Source: Ceratothoa steindachneri (Eukaryota > Arthropoda > Malacostraca > Isopoda > Cymothoidae). Taken from it: a stretch of DNA of 64,000 nt. Numbering within the stretch: the first letter of the stretch is position 1; each line of letters starts with the position of its first letter. The translations under genes were made by a program, and so were the position numbers. Of this stretch, positions 23,338-36,139 are shown piece by piece. Under the pieces are notes generated by a model that was not told the origin of the DNA, did not search any database, and saw only the letters and a program-made list of their open reading frames with translations. The stretch spans positions 50,365,706-50,429,705 of the forward strand of contig OZ018330.1 of assembly GCA_963969495.1 (NCBI GenBank). The letters run 5' to 3'.

Positions 23338-24650
23338 GATAGATTTTATAGAAGCCATTGATAGCGAAACTAACCCAACGAAATTCTGAAATAAAATAAA
23401 TATAGCTAGGGGAAAAAAAGAGTCAAGGCCGAAGATCGTATTAACCCATGACTGAGGAGAAGCTAAAGAACCTCATGAAATAGAGACTGACTTTCGCACT
23501 TATTGGAGAAGCGTATTTAACATCTCGCCGGAAGAAAATGAAGATTTTTACCGAGATCACGAACTACGGGTAGAAGAAGACTTGGAAGAATATCGACAAG
23601 AGATAGTCTCGAATAACAATGTATCATTGACAACCTAGCAAAAGAGGGAGTTGAGCCAGTTACCCTAGAGGAGTTAAAGAAGTCAATAAAGAATATCAAA
23701 CAGAGAGCCCCCGGAAAATCGGGGTTAACCAAGCAAAGCCTAATCAGAGCACCAGATACTTTCTTGGAGAAAATAGTATCTCTATTTAATGCCACAATAT
23801 TCGCCGGTTTTTTCCGGATAAAATAAAGAAAGGGAAAATATTATTCCTACCTAAAGCCGGCAAATCTCCCAATAGCCCATGGAATTTTAGATCCATAACC
23901 TTATTGGAAACACTGGCCAAAATATTTGAAAGATTGATAAAGGACAGGCTGATGAAACATCTGGAGAAAAGATCCCTGATTCCAACCCACCAACATGGGT
24001 TCAGAAAAAAATAGAAGCACTGAGACAGCGTTAGCAATGTTAGTGGAAACCGTGACCAGAGCAAAGTTGGACAAACATTATACGGACCGAGTCCTTAGAG
24101 ATGTGTCAAAAGTTTTTGACAAAGTATGGAGAGTCGGCTTAAAATTAAAGATAAAAACACTATGACTCCCCTCACCACTAACAAAGTGTTAGTGCGACTA
24201 CATCACAAATAGATCAGCCTGAATATCAATAGAAGACTATGGGAATGAAGGAAAAGTACTCGGCCTCAAAATCAACCAACAAGGCTACGTCAAACAAGTA
24301 AAGGAACAGATAGGATTAGCCAAAGAAAATTTAACCAAATTATATCAATTTAGAGACTTGAAGGTGGAAAACAAAAGAAAAATATACAACGTGGTTTGCC
24401 AATCTACGTTGTTTTATCCGGCTGTTCCACTGAACAGACTCCATAAAACGAACGCACTTAAACTTCAAAAAGTTCAAAATGCAGCAGTATATATTATCTC
24501 AAACACGAGAAGAAGAGAATAAAAAAAAAAACAGAGACCTGCACCACGACATCGGTCTGACACCAATAAATGCCTCTTTGCACAGGAGAGGATATAAATT
24601 ATTGGAAAAGTTAAATGATATATTAAGCTACGAAGAAAAAAAAACATGAG
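23338..24650 (+). pseudogene. LINE C ORF2 part 2 (damaged RT and C-term)
   Basis: Resumes with FIEAIDSETNPTKF and DFRTYWRSVFNISPEENEDF, then damaged reverse-transcriptase fingers (KQRAPGKSG-like text in shifted frames, QHGFR-like region near 23990). It continues to DYITNRSA, then jumps at about 24225 to YGNEGKVLGLKINQQGYVKQ. The YADD catalytic box is lost in that deletion. The C-terminal part (FRDLKVENKRKIYNVVCQST, RREKKKNRDLHHDIGLTPIN) runs to about 24650. Confidence 0.75.
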
Positions 24651-24960
24651 CATCCCGCACAACTACAGGGAAAATAATAGAAGTAAATTTTTAAGCAGAA
24701 AACCTATCTCAAGAGAGGACTCGCCCCCAATATATAGTAGGTGAGATTGCAAAATAATTGCACACATTGAAATCAAAGAATCTGCGTTAGACATTGAAAG
24801 AAGAAAATTGAAAAAAAGGAAATATAGCCCTCCTTTATACGAAGAATATAACGTGAAGTATAATAACTAGGAAAAATACAATGGAAATGGCTGGTCACCT
24901 AGAAAACTACCTTAACTCAGACTCATTCGTTTTCACCACTCCACCCTAAAATCTACTGTC

Positions 24961-25362
24961 CACTCTACTCTTACTGTACACTTTTAGCTACTAACTTTTT
25001 CCAGACGTAAGACGTTATTCCATGACTGATATGATTGATTGTTGTGTTTACATCTCTCTCGTATGTTCTGATCGGTAAAGGCGGCAAAGATAAGTAAATT
25101 TAAAGAGGTAAAGCTAAGCGAGAGTGAAGAAAGGTCAAATATTTTCACGTTATCACACCCAAACTTTATTTTTCTCTGAATGAGATTCCAATGGAAAGTG
25201 ATGTGCCTAAATAATTCTAAACTAAGTGCAATGATTACGGCAAGCAAGAAGAAAAGGGAGAAAACCGTATCACGGACAAGGTAAAACTGGCATTGGACGT
25301 AAAAATTCCCTTTCTTTCTGCTCTCCCACTATAACCATCACACTCGTCAAATAAATAGGGAC
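24961..25362. other. junction and presumed 5' region of LINE D
   Basis: Sequence between the tail of copy C and the start of ORF1 of copy D. No coding signal recognised. It may be the 5' UTR of copy D, but it shows no clear similarity to the leaders of copies G and H. Confidence 0.4.
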
Positions 25363-26750
25363 AAAATGACAGAGAAGGACAACATGAGGGGGGACACCCT
25401 TCGGATAAGTCTGAGGACCCTCCCCGAAAGGTCAAAACCAGACCGTGGGGAGGTCTTGCCAAAGTATATGGGGACCTAAGTATCGCATTAGTTAGATTAA
25501 TAGATACCCCAACTGGATACATGGCCATGTGCCAAAAAGAGGCTGACGCTGAGCTTTTAGGCTCATCAAAAGCTACCCAAATCCTGAATAGGATCAACCT
25601 GACCCCCAAATTCCTACCCTAAGTTCAGGCTCACCTGAGCGTTATATGTAGAGGTTTAGACTCTTGAGTAGGACATCACTCAAACGACGAAATCGTAGAG
25701 GAAATAGAGAGGAACTACCAATGTGCCAAGGTATCATAGGTAATCAAATTTAAAGAGTACACGCATGTCTTTAAGGTTATTTTCCAAGATACAGGCATGG
25801 CACAAAAGGCAATAGAGCTGAGCCTCCTTCTCTTTCACGTTAGGGTATACCCTGACCAAATAAAAAGAGTTTACGGAAGTGCAAGCATGTTTTAAGTGCT
25901 ATAAATACAACCAGCACACAACTGAGACACGTTCGCAAAACAAGATATTTGTTCTATGTACGGTCAAGTTGGCCACGTTTGGCGTGACTGCAGGAGAAGC
26001 GTACGCAAATGTGTGAACTGCAACGGAGACCACGGGGCCATGGCAATGTCATGCCCAATAAAAAAAGATGCGATCAAAAAAGAAACAACAACAAAAGAAA
26101 GAAGAGGCTGAGTCCAACAGATCGTATGCTAAGGTGGCGAAGGCAGCGATTAACGAGGCTACGGCTCAGCGAACCTACCTTAAAGTAAAAAGCGAGCATT
26201 TTAACAAGAATATGTGCTGCATATACTATGCACACATAGCGAACCTCACGAACCTAGCCAGATGCTCGTGAAGAACGGAATGCAAAAGATGTGGTTCACT
26301 GAGAACCTCCCTCTGAAGACAGTCTGATGATCCAGATGCAGCCTCCGCAAACAATCTCCATGAAAACTGAAATTGTTTCCGCTCCCGTTCCCACCCGAGC
26401 AAGCATCCAACAAGATCTCGAACCTAAAACAATAGAAACCCTCAACCAATAGATGAAGTAATTAAATCAACCAGCGATGCGAAACAACTCTCCAGACAAG
26501 GTTCTCGCACCAGAAGATACCCCAACCGACAGAGGATGAGGTCTACCTCAGCCTCAAAAGAGCATAAGCATGTCTTTCACGGTAGAAAGATCAACCTGAA
26601 TATCTACGTCACGGCGAGAGTTCCATTTCCTGCTGTAAGAACAGACAATGTCATCAGTGAGGGCGTGAGAGACGGACTGTACAAGTGGGATTACTGTAAA
26701 GACATCTCTGCGAGGGTAGTCGAAGACGCCCTCCTACTTGGGATGGGCTG
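25363..26750 (+). pseudogene. LINE D ORF1 (gag-like)
   Basis: Start chosen at MTEKDNMRGDTLRISLRTLP, in the position where copies G and H begin. Then, with shifts and stops: LSIALVRLIDTPTGYMAMC, VIKFKEYTHVFKVIFQDTGM and AIELSLLLFHVRV. The knuckles follow, of which GQVGHVWRDC and CVNCNGDHGAMAMSCP are readable (about 25960-26060). The C-terminal block VTARVPFPAVRTDNVISEGV and GLYKWDYCKDISARVVEDAL ends at 26749. An RNA-binding role is expected from the family. More than eight stops or shifts. Confidence 0.7.
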
Positions 26751-26886
26751 ACTCAACCAGGATGCTTTCAACACTATTACGGTCACAGAATTTAAGAAAA
26801 AGAGATCTGTCAAATGCCGATCTCCACCAGCCAGCCCCTCCACCCCGAAAAGGCACGTTAAAGGGAACGAGTAAGCGATATTCAAT

Positions 26887-29517
26887 ATGGACAGACTGAC
26901 TAAAGGCCTAACAATTATAGAAATCAACGTTGACGGATGGGACAATAAACAAACGACTTACGGAATCAAAATTAGACAGTGCGATCCTGACATCGTTCTA
27001 ATCTCCGAACATGGAGTTGACACGTCACAAAAGAGAATGAAAATCTTCATCTACACCGTCGTTTCAAAGAACCACACCTCAGGGCGTTACACTGGCGCTG
27101 CCATAGCAGTCAAAAGCGGAATTCAATTTAAGGAGCTACATTCTCTAGAAGAATCCTATTTGGCTATCGAAGCTCAAACCACCCTGTGACCCCTACTGGT
27201 GTCCACAGGATACCAATCCCCGAGACGAGACTACCTGCCGTTGCACAATTTTCTCCAACTTTATGAAGATTGTAGAACAGTCTTAATTGGAGGAGGGGTG
27301 GGGGGATCTCAATGCCAGATGTCATGAATCCGGCTATACAGGACGTCCGAATAAGAAGAGGAAGAATTTGAAAACCCTTTTAGACAGAAACATTATAGTT
27401 CGCTCTTGGCTCGACTTCCACACTTATATCAGTGAAAATTGTGCAACAAAATCCGATATCACTCTGACCAGCCCGCATTTTCCCTACAACTATTTCATAC
27501 AACCTGGCCCCCTGATACCAAGCGACCATGTTGCCATAATAATTAAGATATCCTCCAACCCAATCCAAATTCCCGTTAAGGAGAGGAAATGCTTCTGCCG
27601 AGCAAACTGGAAGGAGTACCAAACTCTTCTTAATGAGTACATACCTAAACCATTTGAAGAGGTCACCCTGGAAGAAATCAACCAGGAACTGGCAAATCTA
27701 ACGAAAAAAAAATATTGGAAGTGGAGCGCGCAACAGTGCCCAGAACAACCTACAAGACGCTACCAGCAACAGCATGGACTCAAGAACTATATGACCTATC
27801 AGACGAGTACAAGAGACTGTATGAAGAAATCAGACTACTAGGTACAGATAGACAAAAAAGCAGACGACTAAAAACACTAAGAACGGAAATAACAAATCAT
27901 ATAAGGGAGCAGCAAACGACCTTATGGAATAATATGATAGGCAAACTCGACTAAGAATATTCTGGAATACAGTAACGAGACTAAACCGAAAACCACCGGT
28001 CAGGGACATCTACCTCAAAAAAGATGACGGGACAAAACTAGATGATGAAGGGAAACAGAAGAATTTAAAATCTTCTGGAAAAAAATCTTCACGATCTCAC
28101 CAGAGGAAAATGAACACTTTGACCTTGACTTTGAAGACAACATTCACGACCAGCTAGGATGATTCCTTGATAGGACATACCCCTACAACAACGCATCTGC
28201 CGATAGAGAGATGACGGGCTATGAAAGAAAGATCACCAAAACGAACTGACAACACCACTCTCTACCTTCAGACAAAGGGCATCAGGAAAAACAGAGTTGA
28301 CGAAAATAAACTTTACGAACGCCCCCCCCCCCTTCCCCATAGCATCATTGAGGAGCTTGTCAACATTTTAAACGCATGCCTGAACGCTGGCTACTTTCCA
28401 GACGAATGGAATATTGGTAAAATGATCTCCACTCTAAAACCCGGAAATCCACCTGACACACCAGCAAACTTCAGATCTACTTCCCTCCTCGAAGTGGCAA
28501 GCAAGCTATTCCAGAAAGTGCTTGCTAGCGGAGTCTATGCATCAATTGAAGCCAACAACCTCCATAGCTAAAATGAGCATGGATTCAGAGGGGGGAGAGG
28601 GACTGACACAGCGCTGGCAACCATAGCAGAAAAGCTAGCAAAGATTGCTAGCCAAAAGAGGTATACTGACTTGGTGCTCAGATACGTCAAGAAGGCATTT
28701 GACAAAATATGGAGGACTGGACTTCAGTACAAAATGAATAGGACTAAACCCGAGACTAGAGAAAATAATGTGACTATGTGACTGACAGGAAGGCGTACAT
28801 TAAGTTGAAAGACTACACGAGACCAGACTTCGAACTGTATGCAAGCGTACCGCAAGGAGGATGCCTAAGCCCCCTCCTCTAAAACATTTACACCCTTAAC
28901 CTCCCAAATCCGGTCAGGGAAGACTCGCTGTACGTCCAGTTCGCAGACGACATCTCCCAGATTATTACTGCCCCCTTCAGAAATCCCGAAATTCTGTCTC
29001 AAATAACAGATAGAGAAATCGACCATGTCACCAGGTACGAAAGAAGGTGGAAAATCGCCCAAAACACACAGAAGTTCAAAGTAATTCTGCTCTTCCATAG
29101 AAAAATGGGCCACATCGAAACTGATAACGCCCGCATTTCGTACGGAACGGAGGGAACGGTCCTGGGACTAAAAATAGGTAAAAGTGGCTACGGTTGCAAC
29201 GTTGCCCAAACAGCAGCGCGAGCGAAGGCCGAGTTCAAAAAGTTCTACAGGTTCAAAAACATGAACATGGCCAACAAAAAAAATCTACAACGCGCTCATT
29301 AGATCCAAAAGCTGTACTCACCTATACCTATCAACACTTGTCCCCCCAAACAAATTAAATCCCTTCCAAAAACAGGAAATATGCGGTACTGCTAATTACC
29401 AACGTTAGGAGGAGAGAAAGGAGGAGGCAGAGGGACCTACACCAGTAGATCAAACTGTCACCGATTAACGTCGAGATTCAAACAAGAGCCCGTAAAATCT
29501 GGGAGAAAGTCCCCTGA
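26887..29517 (+). pseudogene. LINE D ORF2 (endonuclease, RT, C-term)
   Basis: The endonuclease opens MDRLTKGLTIIEINVDGWDN, has DPDIVLISEHGVD (catalytic Glu), GAAIAVKSGI, STGYQSPRRDYLPLHNFL, GDLNARCHESGYTGR and PSDHVAIII. The linker has CRANWKEYQTLLNEY and EEVTLEEINQELANL. The reverse transcriptase has ISTLKPGNPPDTPANFRSTS, KKAFDKIWRTGLQYKMN, PQGGCLSPLL and the catalytic VQFADDISQIIT at about 28938-28973, with both Asp residues present. The C-terminal region includes GTVLGLKIGKSGYG and SPINVEIQTRARKIWEK. Stops at 27187, 27841, 27954, 28569 and others mean it is dead. Confidence 0.82.
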
Positions 29518-30117
29518 TGCATGACGGACGAAAGCAGACAAATACACAGACATTCCGCTAGAGGACAGATACAGAAGGAGGAGAAACTTTACTAGCAGTA
29601 AAGAACAGACTGAAAGACAGGAAGAATCTATCTACACCAACTCTCCGCCTATGAGACAACGAAAGACAATCCACGCACAAAGAATCTGACAATAAGAAAA
29701 ACACCAAGAACAAACAATTACAGTCAACGAGAGAAACACATAAAACATCTACAAAGGCTTGAATGCTACAAGAAAACTATTAGAATCTACATGAAACAAA
29801 AACAAAACACACTAGCAAACATGTACTACCATCACAAAACAAGAAAAACAAATACAACAACTACAGAGTACACAAAAGCTTGAAAAAATAAAAACATCAG
29901 AAAAACGCCTGCGATTCCTTTCGACCAGGGAACTCTACTCTGCAATACCCTTTCACCAGGGATCTCTACCTTTTCACTAGCGATCTCTATCTTTATCTAT
30001 CCATCTACTACTATTATATATATGTGCATCTATGGGTGCACGTTGTAATCATATATGTATGTATATTTTCACACTTTTTATGTCCAATGTCCAATGTTAT
30101 TCCATTTCTGTTTATTT
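29518..30117 (+). other. LINE D 3' untranslated region
   Basis: A-rich sequence with CAATACCCTTTCACCAGGGA, a run of CTATC/TCTAT words, and the tail CACTTTTTATGTCCAATGTC. Copy E has the matching GATACCCTTTCCCCAGGGAC and CACTTTTTATGTCCATTGTT, so these words belong to the element's 3' end. Confidence 0.65.
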
Positions 30118-30154
30118 CCTGAAGATGACCTACCACGGTCGAAAGACGTCTCGG
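30118..30154 (+). ncRNA. hammerhead-like nested hairpin near 30.1 kb
   Basis: CTGAAGATGACCTACCACGG then TCGAAAGACGTC. The inner stem GACC/GGTC lies between CTGAAGA and CGAAAG, the hammerhead core order. It is followed by a short frame resembling a PLE N-terminus, so it probably marks the 5' end of a PLE fragment rather than the LINE itself. Confidence 0.45.
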
Positions 30155-30275
30155 AATAAAATGTTTTTTGCGAATGTTTTTTCTCGCCTACAAGATCCAG
30201 ACAAAAAACTTGTAAGAAAAATTAAGAGAATACATGTCAAAATCAATAACGCTGCCACTGCTACAGATTTCAACA

Positions 30276-30279
<4 letters not shown>
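30155..30279 (+). pseudogene. possible PLE 5' coding fragment
   Basis: The plus-strand frame reads NKMFFANVFSRLQDPDKKLV then RKIKRIHVKINNAATATDF. The charged, Lys/Leu-spaced character resembles the poorly conserved N-terminal region of Penelope-like proteins. It follows a hammerhead-like hairpin, as PLE starts often do, and stops at a (TA)n tract. The match is from memory of general character only. Confidence 0.35.

Positions 30280-30332
<53 letters not shown>
30280..30332. repeat. (TA)n microsatellite, 53 bp
   Basis: Perfect alternating AT following the possible PLE 5' fragment. Confidence 0.97.
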
Positions 30333-30333
<1 letters not shown>

Positions 30334-31375
30334 GTCAAACAAACAAAGATGCGTGAACAACTAAATATGGCATCATTAGAGCTGCTCAAAGAGCGAAGGG
30401 GAACAAAATAAATAGGTAGTTAAAATGACTTCACTGAGGATTTATCTCGTCTCCTCTGACAAATGCCAACCATTGAAATCAATTAACGTACAACCTGGCT
30501 CCTTTTAAAGTTGTACTAATCGTATACATTAAACCGATGAAGCTTATTATTATTTCTATTATTAGATTTTTTTTATTATAATTATGATTATTTGAAACTC
30601 AGAAGCACAAACAAACGAGAAGAGCGCCACCAGAATGGCATAGTAGAGGATGTGAGCATGTGTGGAAGATAGTCATAGATCCATTTGCGAGTGTTGGGGA
30701 TTGGAAGGCACAAAATCCACTTTGGTTGAGCCATTCTAGGGCAAACATTAAGCACGAGTGTAAATAATAGTATCATAGTACGAGCACACCGAGAAAGCGG
30801 CCAAAATGAAAGAATATTGCTCGGGTCGCCTTGTACGTATTTCTCCTTAGTTATGCACGTTGGAAAAGCTGTGGGGGGTGGGGGGTCACGTTCGCACTTT
30901 CGTGGTCTTGGGGGGTGGGTAGGGATTTGCCCCTGTGAGTTCAGAATGCATCTTCAATTCAATGCCACCTCGTGGCAGTCAAGTTTGCCTCGGCACTTAT
31001 TTATAGCCGTCACTTTTTTGCGAGTTATTATCCCATGTTTCTTCGCTTCGCTCATTCTGTCTCTTCTCGTCTTCCTTTTTCTCTACTGGAATATTTCTTT
31101 ACTGAACGCGGATAGCTCTTTAGGAGAGCTATGCTGCCCCCTCTTTTCACCCCAAATTGCCTCTTTATTTCGGGCTGTGTATATTCCCTAACTTCGTCAC
31201 TTTATTTATATTCATCTTGATATAATCTCGCAACATTGCCTTTGTTTTCTACTAATATATGAATTACTTTTAAATTCCTCTTTCTCACATTTAAAATCGT
31301 AAACACCGCAACTCGCCTCTACCGGTCCTCCTCACTGGCTGTCCGGAAGTTCTCTCCTCCTTTCGTTTCCTCGCG
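30333..31375. other. unannotated stretch
   Basis: No recognised coding or RNA signal. The open frame at 30817-31191 is hydrophobic by chance and has no family features. Confidence 0.4.
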
Positions 31376-31612
31376 CTCGTCTCGGCTGTATGAGTAAGCG
31401 AACCTTTTCTGTAGTCACCCATAAGCTGTAGAATGGTCTCGCTCTTGCCATATGTTAATCTTCCTTCCCTGGCGCCTTCAAACGCGCTTTGAAACCCCAC
31501 CTCTTCTATCAAGCTTTTCCTAGACGATGGACGGGTGCCCTGGAAATGCTCAAAATCTTGAAGAGTGCCATATAAAACATCTAGTATTATTAAATGAATA
31601 AACTTGCTGAGT
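31376..31612 (+). pseudogene. L2/CR1-like LINE 3' end fragment
   Basis: The frame reads KRTFSVVTHKL, a stop where Trp is expected, NGLALAI, SSLPGAFKRALKPHLFYQAF. This matches the C-terminal signature of L2/CR1-type reverse-transcriptase proteins (FSV....LWN.LP, then FK..LK..LF). After the coding end, GAGTGCCATATAAAACATCT and TAAATGAATAAAC resemble the short ATAAA/TGAATAA tails of L2-type elements. Ancient 3' fragment. Confidence 0.6.
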
Positions 31613-33669
31613 AAACATGCTTATCCACCTCCTAAATAATCAATCGATCCAACAACATTAAATGTAACCGGACAAGGAGGACAAAAAATCTAACCGAGAG
31701 GCAATGTCGTATTTTCCTCGCGGCTCCACTTTCATTTCCATTTTCCTTCTCAAGTTTCACTGCTCATTTGTCTTCATTCATAGCCAGTCCCACCTCCCCA
31801 GTAACCTCTATTAATTCTGTTAAAGAAAATTTACCATACTTGTTGTACAACTATAATCTCAGCGAGAATTCGAATGAGAATTACCATTATCCGGACTCGA
31901 GAGTTAACTTAATAAATAACCTCGGTTTGCGAGTCATTAAATCGAAAGAGAATCCCATTCGCTTGAACGTTGCACCTTCTAACGGCAAAACAAGAACTTA
32001 ATAATAATAAAGGAGTTAAGCACGATGTGAATACCCCTCAAATGGGCTCGTATACAAACATATACACATGCAATATCATACACATTCAATACCAAATCTA
32101 CACGCTTAAGTAATTTTTTGCAAAATTGCATAAAGATATTTTTTGCTTACATTTGAATGTTTTAACATTCATTTTTCGTGCCTACGTTGCTAACACTTTC
32201 AGCGACTCCACTGCATCACCGCCAGGTCAATGACCTTCCATGGAGGAAAGCGGGGATTCCGAATACTCCCTTCGATTTTGTTAAATAAACTGATATTTTG
32301 ATCCTATAAACAAAGACAACATCGTCTCAAGGGGCGAATTGATTAATCAAATCCAATCTTTTGATTATCCGTAAGAATGGTTTGATGATCGATAATTATT
32401 TTACTGTACACTATTTATAAAGATATAACTCATTGAAATGGGCTATAAGCCAACCAATGGTACTTATGAAGCACAATCGAGACCAATGTTCCCCCCAAAT
32501 TTGAAATTCCTCCATCTTTACCACGTTTTATATCGATCGATCTCTCCATGCAACCTTTGTGGCGGCGATACTTTCGTTGTTTTTCGTTTCTTAGGTTTGA
32601 TTAATAATATTGTATGGGGAGAATTAGAATTATTAGTAACTAGCCTCCCCATTGTTGTGGGCTAGTCTCTACTGGCTTTGAAAAGGTTTTAGATTAGGCA
32701 ACGATTCGGATTGATGGTTTTGGAAAAGTTAAATGCCTTTTTCAGAAATGTTTTGGGACGAGTTGACTCCCAAATTCTTCTCGACAGTTGGTAGATAGTT
32801 GTAGGACAGGATGAAAGTTGATTCTGTGAATATTTAAATATAAAGGTGTTAAAATTTGATAGGTTGAATGAATTTGAAAAGAGACTACACTTTGCAGTGT
32901 GAAAGAAATTTGAATGATTTGAAAGCACGGGCAAGTGAACAAAAGTTTACTGCAACGTAAAATATTTGAAAATAAATGGATGCAACAGGACAAAATAATT
33001 AAACTAAGCACTTACCTTATTCCATTAATCAGCTTATATAAATTTACCGTTAATATACACTGACACTATTAAATATGTATACTTAAGAGGTAAGAAGTTA
33101 ATTGAAAAGGTGAAATGAGATTGCAATAGAAAATGGATCTGACGCTATATTCCTGTCCTTTGCGCCAAAGACCCTCTGTAGATAGACGGGTAGGAAAAGA
33201 GGCGAAGAATAAATAAAGAACGAAAGTAGCGTAGGCGAGTGAAGAACAGCTTCCTTCGTCGACGGACAACTGTTAGAGAGCTGCGAATCCGCTGCGCTTG
33301 GGTCTCAAAAAAGACTCAAGCGAAGCTTTTAAACCAATCGCTTGCACTTCCCGGCACGATACATCTTGACGCAAAAACACGAATGTGTGCTTCAAAAATG
33401 GTATCTTCTGGCTGGAGGCTTTTTGAAAATTTCAAACTGAAAACAGGCAGGAGGTCCCATACTCTCCCACTAGAGGGGAGGGGGCAATATTGAGGGAACA
33501 TCCCTCCTAATTCACCTCTTTAAATATATTCATACTTGCTCTCGCAACCCCAAGTAGGAGGACAGAGTCACTGACGCGTCTAGGAAAATTCCGTGCCTTT
33601 TTTTAATATATATATATTCGTATATGGTTATCACTTCGGCAATATGAGATCATTACTGACCATTCTAGA
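31613..33669. other. unannotated AT-rich stretch
   Basis: About 2 kb with no recognised gene, RNA or repeat family. Short open frames at 31768-32001 and 33239-33493 lack support. Confidence 0.4.
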
Positions 33670-34190
33670 GCTCTTGCTAGCCGAGTGGATACGGCGTTAG
33701 TCCGCTAACGTCATGTACCGGGTTCGATCCCGAATCCCGGCATGAGAGAACACAAACGTCAGCGCCACGTGGAAATCTGGCTCCCAAATGATGGAAGCAC
33801 TGTGCTCAGCCCTGTACTGGGGTGGGTAGATCTTACACTTCTCATCACACTCATAGCCAATTACAACACTGCTTTCTTTCCTCTCCTGTCTTCACAGCAC
33901 AACACACACACTCTCTGTTCCAAGGAATCCTGACGATGGGTATCTATATCCACTTACCTCTGACACGGAACAGATTCCTCTGCCCCGGGGCAACTAAGGT
34001 TCCACTTGAACGCTGTTTGGTGTCAAAACAAAAGACTTCCTGTCACCTCTCCCTAAAAGAGTACCGGCCTTTGGTCCACTCAGGATCACCAGCAATTGTC
34101 ATACTGACCTTTATGTCTATTTCATTATCCGGTCGGGATCCACCTGGATAAAAGCAGGTTGGTAAACCACCACTATTACTAGTACTGACC
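33670..34190 (+). mobile_element. tRNA-derived SINE-like sequence
   Basis: An A-box-like TAGCCGAGTGG (33678-33688) and B-box GGTTCGATCCC (33721-33731) sit 43 bp apart, a normal spacing for an internal Pol III promoter. The acceptor and T stems do not pair well, so a functional tRNA is unlikely. The following 450 bp have no coding signal and would be the SINE body. The 3' limit is a guess. Confidence 0.4.
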
Positions 34191-36139
34191 ATTTTCTACT
34201 AAATAACCACTTCAACCGTCGAGACAACAAAAAATATAATATGTCTCCTCTGAGAGTTCAACCTGGGAACCAAACCAGCGCTCAAGGACCGCCAAGTGAA
34301 ATCATTGGTGATGACAAATTGAAGTCGCGCATTTGACTAAATCCACTCCAAATCACATGATAACTTACTACAAAATATAAAATCCATCCCTTATTTACTC
34401 CCTAACATCATAAATATATATTAATGCTAAAATTCATCCACATAGTCTCCCACTACAGCAATATCTTTTCGAAGCCCTGGTGGTATATGGGGTCGGCGCT
34501 ATTTGCTATTGTGAATTTGGAATTAACCTTCTTTTTTTACTATTCCTACACTTTTATATTTGACCAAATCTATCTTGTATCTTCTTTCCCTAAATAATTT
34601 ATCCCTTAATCGAAATATCCGCGTTACTTTCACCTAGATTTTTTCGTACTAAAATTGGGTTGCAAAGGTGAATTATAAAAAAAAATATTGGGTCTCATCT
34701 ACATACTAGGAGATTCCTGGGTCATTTGTAGTTGATCTCTAGTCTTGATGTCATTGGGGCTGAGGTTGTGAAGTCAGATTTATCTTTTAAGCAGCTTTGA
34801 AGTGATAGAATTTGTGTGTTGTTGTACCAATTAATTTAAAAGTTCGCCTGAAAATGAATTTATTTATGGCATCAAAAGTGGTTGACAATCGAGATCAACT
34901 CAGAGAGAGATTGCAGAATGTTTAACCAGAAAATATATTTCTGGTCTCAAAATTTGGTGCTTTCGACAGACTACTTTTTGGTGTTATCGTAATAGAGATG
35001 TGTGAGTTAAGATTAAAGAATAAAAATACCAGGCAATGGCTTCGCCAGCTTGCGCTTTGCTACTAAGTTATTTTTTTTTAAAAAGCAGCCATGGTTAAAT
35101 TTTTATAAATTTTCTGAACTTCCCAAATTATAATATTTTTTTAAAAGGAAATCTAAACTAAATTTCCACCCTTTCAAAATATCAAGTTGCTAAAATATAG
35201 TTATCGAAGAAGATATATAAAAATAAATTTTCTGAACTTAGCCATTTGTAATTCTTTGGGTTTTAAAAAATTCACAAAATTTCGATACTTACATTTATTT
35301 CTGAACTTTACCATTTTGTTTTTTGATATTATAAAAGAATTATTAGAAATAAATTTGATAAAAAAACATAAGTCATAACCAAACTTAGACCAAATTATGA
35401 TTCAAATAATCAAAATAAATCCCCTTCTTAAATTATAGAGTTAGTGATGATGCTGATGATGATAAATTAGGTAATTTGATTAATGAGTTACGTTTGAGGC
35501 CTTTGCAAAGATTATTTAAAAATCCATAAGAATAATTATGTTAGTCAAGTCATCGCCAGCATTTAAAATCAAAATCCCTCCATTTTTTGTTAGTCAAGAA
35601 ATGAAACTTTTTTATCATTCTCGTTCGAAGGAGGAAAAATAAGAGTAGGGACAGACGGAAAAAAAATTATGTAATGGAATTATGTAAAGGAATTATGTAA
35701 ATGGAACAGCTTGACGGACTCATCCGAAACTAGGAAACAAAAACCAACTCACCATTTTATAAGCATCGGTGTGATAAGAAAGTGGTAAAAATAGAAACTT
35801 ACAATAAAGCTTGATTAAAAGGTCAGGACAAAGACAGGGGCAAACACAGATAACCCCCCCTCCACATCTTTTCAACATAGTAAACTTGGATTCATACTAG
35901 TGATTTTTAGTGTACTTTGTACTTGCTTCTTGAATGAAGCTTAAATTATTATTATTATTTGAGATAATGAACACAAAATTCTGGTGGGGAAAAGCCTAGC
36001 GGCCATGAACTTGAAAACAAGCCCCCACAGAACACAGCGTCCATATGTCAAGTAAGAAAGAATGAATAAAGAAGAAATTAAATAAATAAGTTTAAAATTA
36101 TTAAAAAAATAAAGCAATATTAAAATTATGAGGCAGCAG
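34191..36139. other. AT-rich unannotated stretch
   Basis: Very AT-rich with repeated words such as AAATTTTCTGAACTT near 35100-35300. No gene or named repeat recognised. Confidence 0.4.

Larger units (their letters stand above)
19786..24960 (+). mobile_element. I-type LINE copy C, split by solo-LTR insertion
   Basis: Starts abruptly inside ORF1 (EVFKIIFRETNMARKA), runs through ORF1 and ORF2, is interrupted by a 1326-bp insertion at 22007-23332, and resumes in the same coding region. A second internal deletion removes the reverse-transcriptase active site near 24225. The tail to about 24960 is A-rich with TTTTCACCACT, resembling the tail of copy G. Confidence 0.8.
25363..30117 (+). mobile_element. 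I-type LINE copy D, near full length
   Basis: The most complete copy: ORF1, ORF2 with endonuclease and reverse transcriptase, and a 3' region ending in CACTTTTTATGTCCAATGTC. Closely similar tail wording occurs in copy E near 47170, which marks the family's 3' end. It is decayed by stops and shifts but has no large deletion that I could see. Confidence 0.8.

Noticed and set aside
30817..31191. Possible membrane protein gene (124 codons)
   Set aside because: Hydrophobicity follows from T-rich DNA; no conserved motif, no splice signals and no neighbouring exon.
31291..31512. Minus-strand 73-codon frame
   Set aside because: The plus strand of the same DNA gives an L2/CR1-type C-terminal signature, so the minus frame is a shadow.
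33670..33742. Functional tRNA gene
   Set aside because: A- and B-box words are present but the acceptor and T stems do not pair; a SINE head is more likely.
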